A DNA stretch of 64,000 bases from Terriglobales bacterium (GTDB taxonomy: Bacteria; Acidobacteriota; Terriglobia; Bryobacterales; Bryobacteraceae): NCBI GenBank assembly GCA_027485675.1, contig JAIXQP010000023.1, positions 1-64,000 of the forward strand, given 5' to 3'. Within the stretch, counting starts at the first letter, position 1. The number at the start of each line of letters is the position of its first letter. A model generated the notes under the pieces. The model saw nothing but the letters and a program-made list of their open reading frames with translations. It did not search any database and had not been told where the DNA came from. Both the position numbers and the translations under genes were made by a program. Below are positions 63,541 through 64,000 of this stretch, piece by piece.

Positions 63541-64000
63541 TTACTTCTTCTTCTGCGTCGCCTTCTTCGGAGCCGGCGCGTTCGGATTGGTGAAGGTGGT
63601 TTCGACCTTCGAACCCATCGACTCAATCATGCTCTTGGCGCTGGCGGCGAACGGGCCATCCGGCTTCAACTGCATGTACTTCTGGAAGGACTCTTCCGTG
63701 CCGGGGACCGGGGTGATCTTGCCGTCCGCGGCCACCTGCGCCTTGCCGACGAGGTAGATGCCGTACTGGTAGTGGGCATCGGCGTAGTTCGGATCCATCT
63801 CAATCGCCTTCTTGAAGGCGCTGCCGGCGGCTTCGAGCTGGCCGACGTTGGTCAGGATGGCGCCGAGGTTGTAGAAGTAGCGGCCGCCGTTGGCGGGGTC
63901 GAGCGCCGCGGCCTTGTCGAGTTCCGCGCGGGCTTCGTCAAACTTCTTCACCTTGGCGAGGGCCAGGGCGTAGTTGTTGTGCATGCCCGCGTCGTCGCTC
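63541..64000 (-). CDS. TPR-repeat protein (partial at right edge)
   Basis: The C-terminal 153 residues or so are visible. The frame stays open through base 64000, so the start lies beyond the window and the ATG at 63984 is internal. Repeats such as MHNNYALALAKVKKFDEARAELDKAAALDPANG and YFYNLGAILTNVGQLEAAGSAFKKAIEMDPNYADAHYQ are canonical tetratricopeptide units. A Lys/Pro-rich tail (PNAPAPKKATQKKK) follows. It is probably an exported or cytoplasmic scaffold; only the fold can be stated. A perfect hairpin follows its stop. Confidence 0.85.
   Translation of the reverse strand, partial: SDDAGMHNNYALALAKVKKFDEARAELDKAAALDPANGGRYFYNLGAILTNVGQLEAAGSAFKKAIEMDPNYADAHYQYGIYLVGKAQVAADGKITPVPGTEESFQKYMQLKPDGPFAASAKSMIESMGSKVETTFTNPNAPAPKKATQKKK

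Overview
The window looks like a chromosomal segment of an acidobacterium, most likely of the Solibacter/Bryobacter branch. This rests on content, not on a database search. It is G+C rich, and it carries Oar-type TonB-dependent receptors with an N-terminal carboxypeptidase-regulatory-like domain, a VWFA-related protein of the acidobacterial type, a CRTAC1/ASPIC-UnbV FG-GAP protein, many Tat- or Sec-exported Gfo/Idh/MocA, SMP-30 and DUF1080 carbohydrate enzymes, an M81 (MlrC) peptidase and PEP-CTERM proteins. I see no rRNA, tRNA, CRISPR array, insertion sequence or complete prophage.

Layout. 1-2.1 kb: the end of a putative terminase-small-like protein and an orphan terminase large subunit, closed by a long hairpin. 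2.2-8.7 kb: exported esterases, a sugar isomerase-like TIM barrel and a Gfo/Idh oxidoreductase, with about 770 bp of degenerate tandem repeats at 3985-4752. 8.7-13.7 kb: a multihaem cytochrome-TPR fusion divergent from a large TonB receptor, with a palindromic operator overlapping the receptor promoter. 13.7-19.3 kb: a three-gene operon of TonB receptor, CRTAC1 protein and TPR protein. 19.4-31.3 kb: SMP-30 lactonase, double hydrolase, sigma54 regulator, Uma2 nuclease, DUF1080 hydrolase, Gfo/Idh, MFS plus M81 peptidase, and a VanY-like peptidase. 31.3-39.9 kb: CHASE2 histidine kinase, Xaa-Pro aminopeptidase, thiC, a PQQ-propeller protein, cysS and a Cys/Met PLP enzyme. 40-50 kb: two PEP-CTERM proteins, a voltage-gated channel, a His-rich metal-type TonB receptor, MATE, DUF58, dienelactone hydrolase, a GlsB-like protein and DUF4126. 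50-58.7 kb: IMPase, an acyl-CoA ligase and a six-gene overlapping operon lpxD-LOG-SpoIIE phosphatase-K+ channel-nnr-tsaE. 58.8-63.2 kb: a plug-less Oar barrel, a VWA protein and a coiled-coil protein, translationally coupled. The right edge holds a membrane zinc-knuckle protein and a partial TPR protein.

Two features run through the whole window. First, many operon-leading genes have no Shine-Dalgarno sequence but carry a TANNNT (or close) -10 hexamer 6-7 nt before the start codon. This is the layout of leaderless mRNAs, and I used it to choose several starts. Second, genes are packed very tightly. Co-directional genes overlap by ATGA, GTGA or TTGA, and most convergent pairs overlap at their stops, three times on a shared CTAG.

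The best candidates for something undescribed are the plug-less barrel/VWA/coiled-coil module (58759-63187), the 19-bp two-way leaderless promoter at 50282-50300, the tandem repeats that run into an esterase 3' end, and the palindrome-controlled receptor/cytochrome pair.
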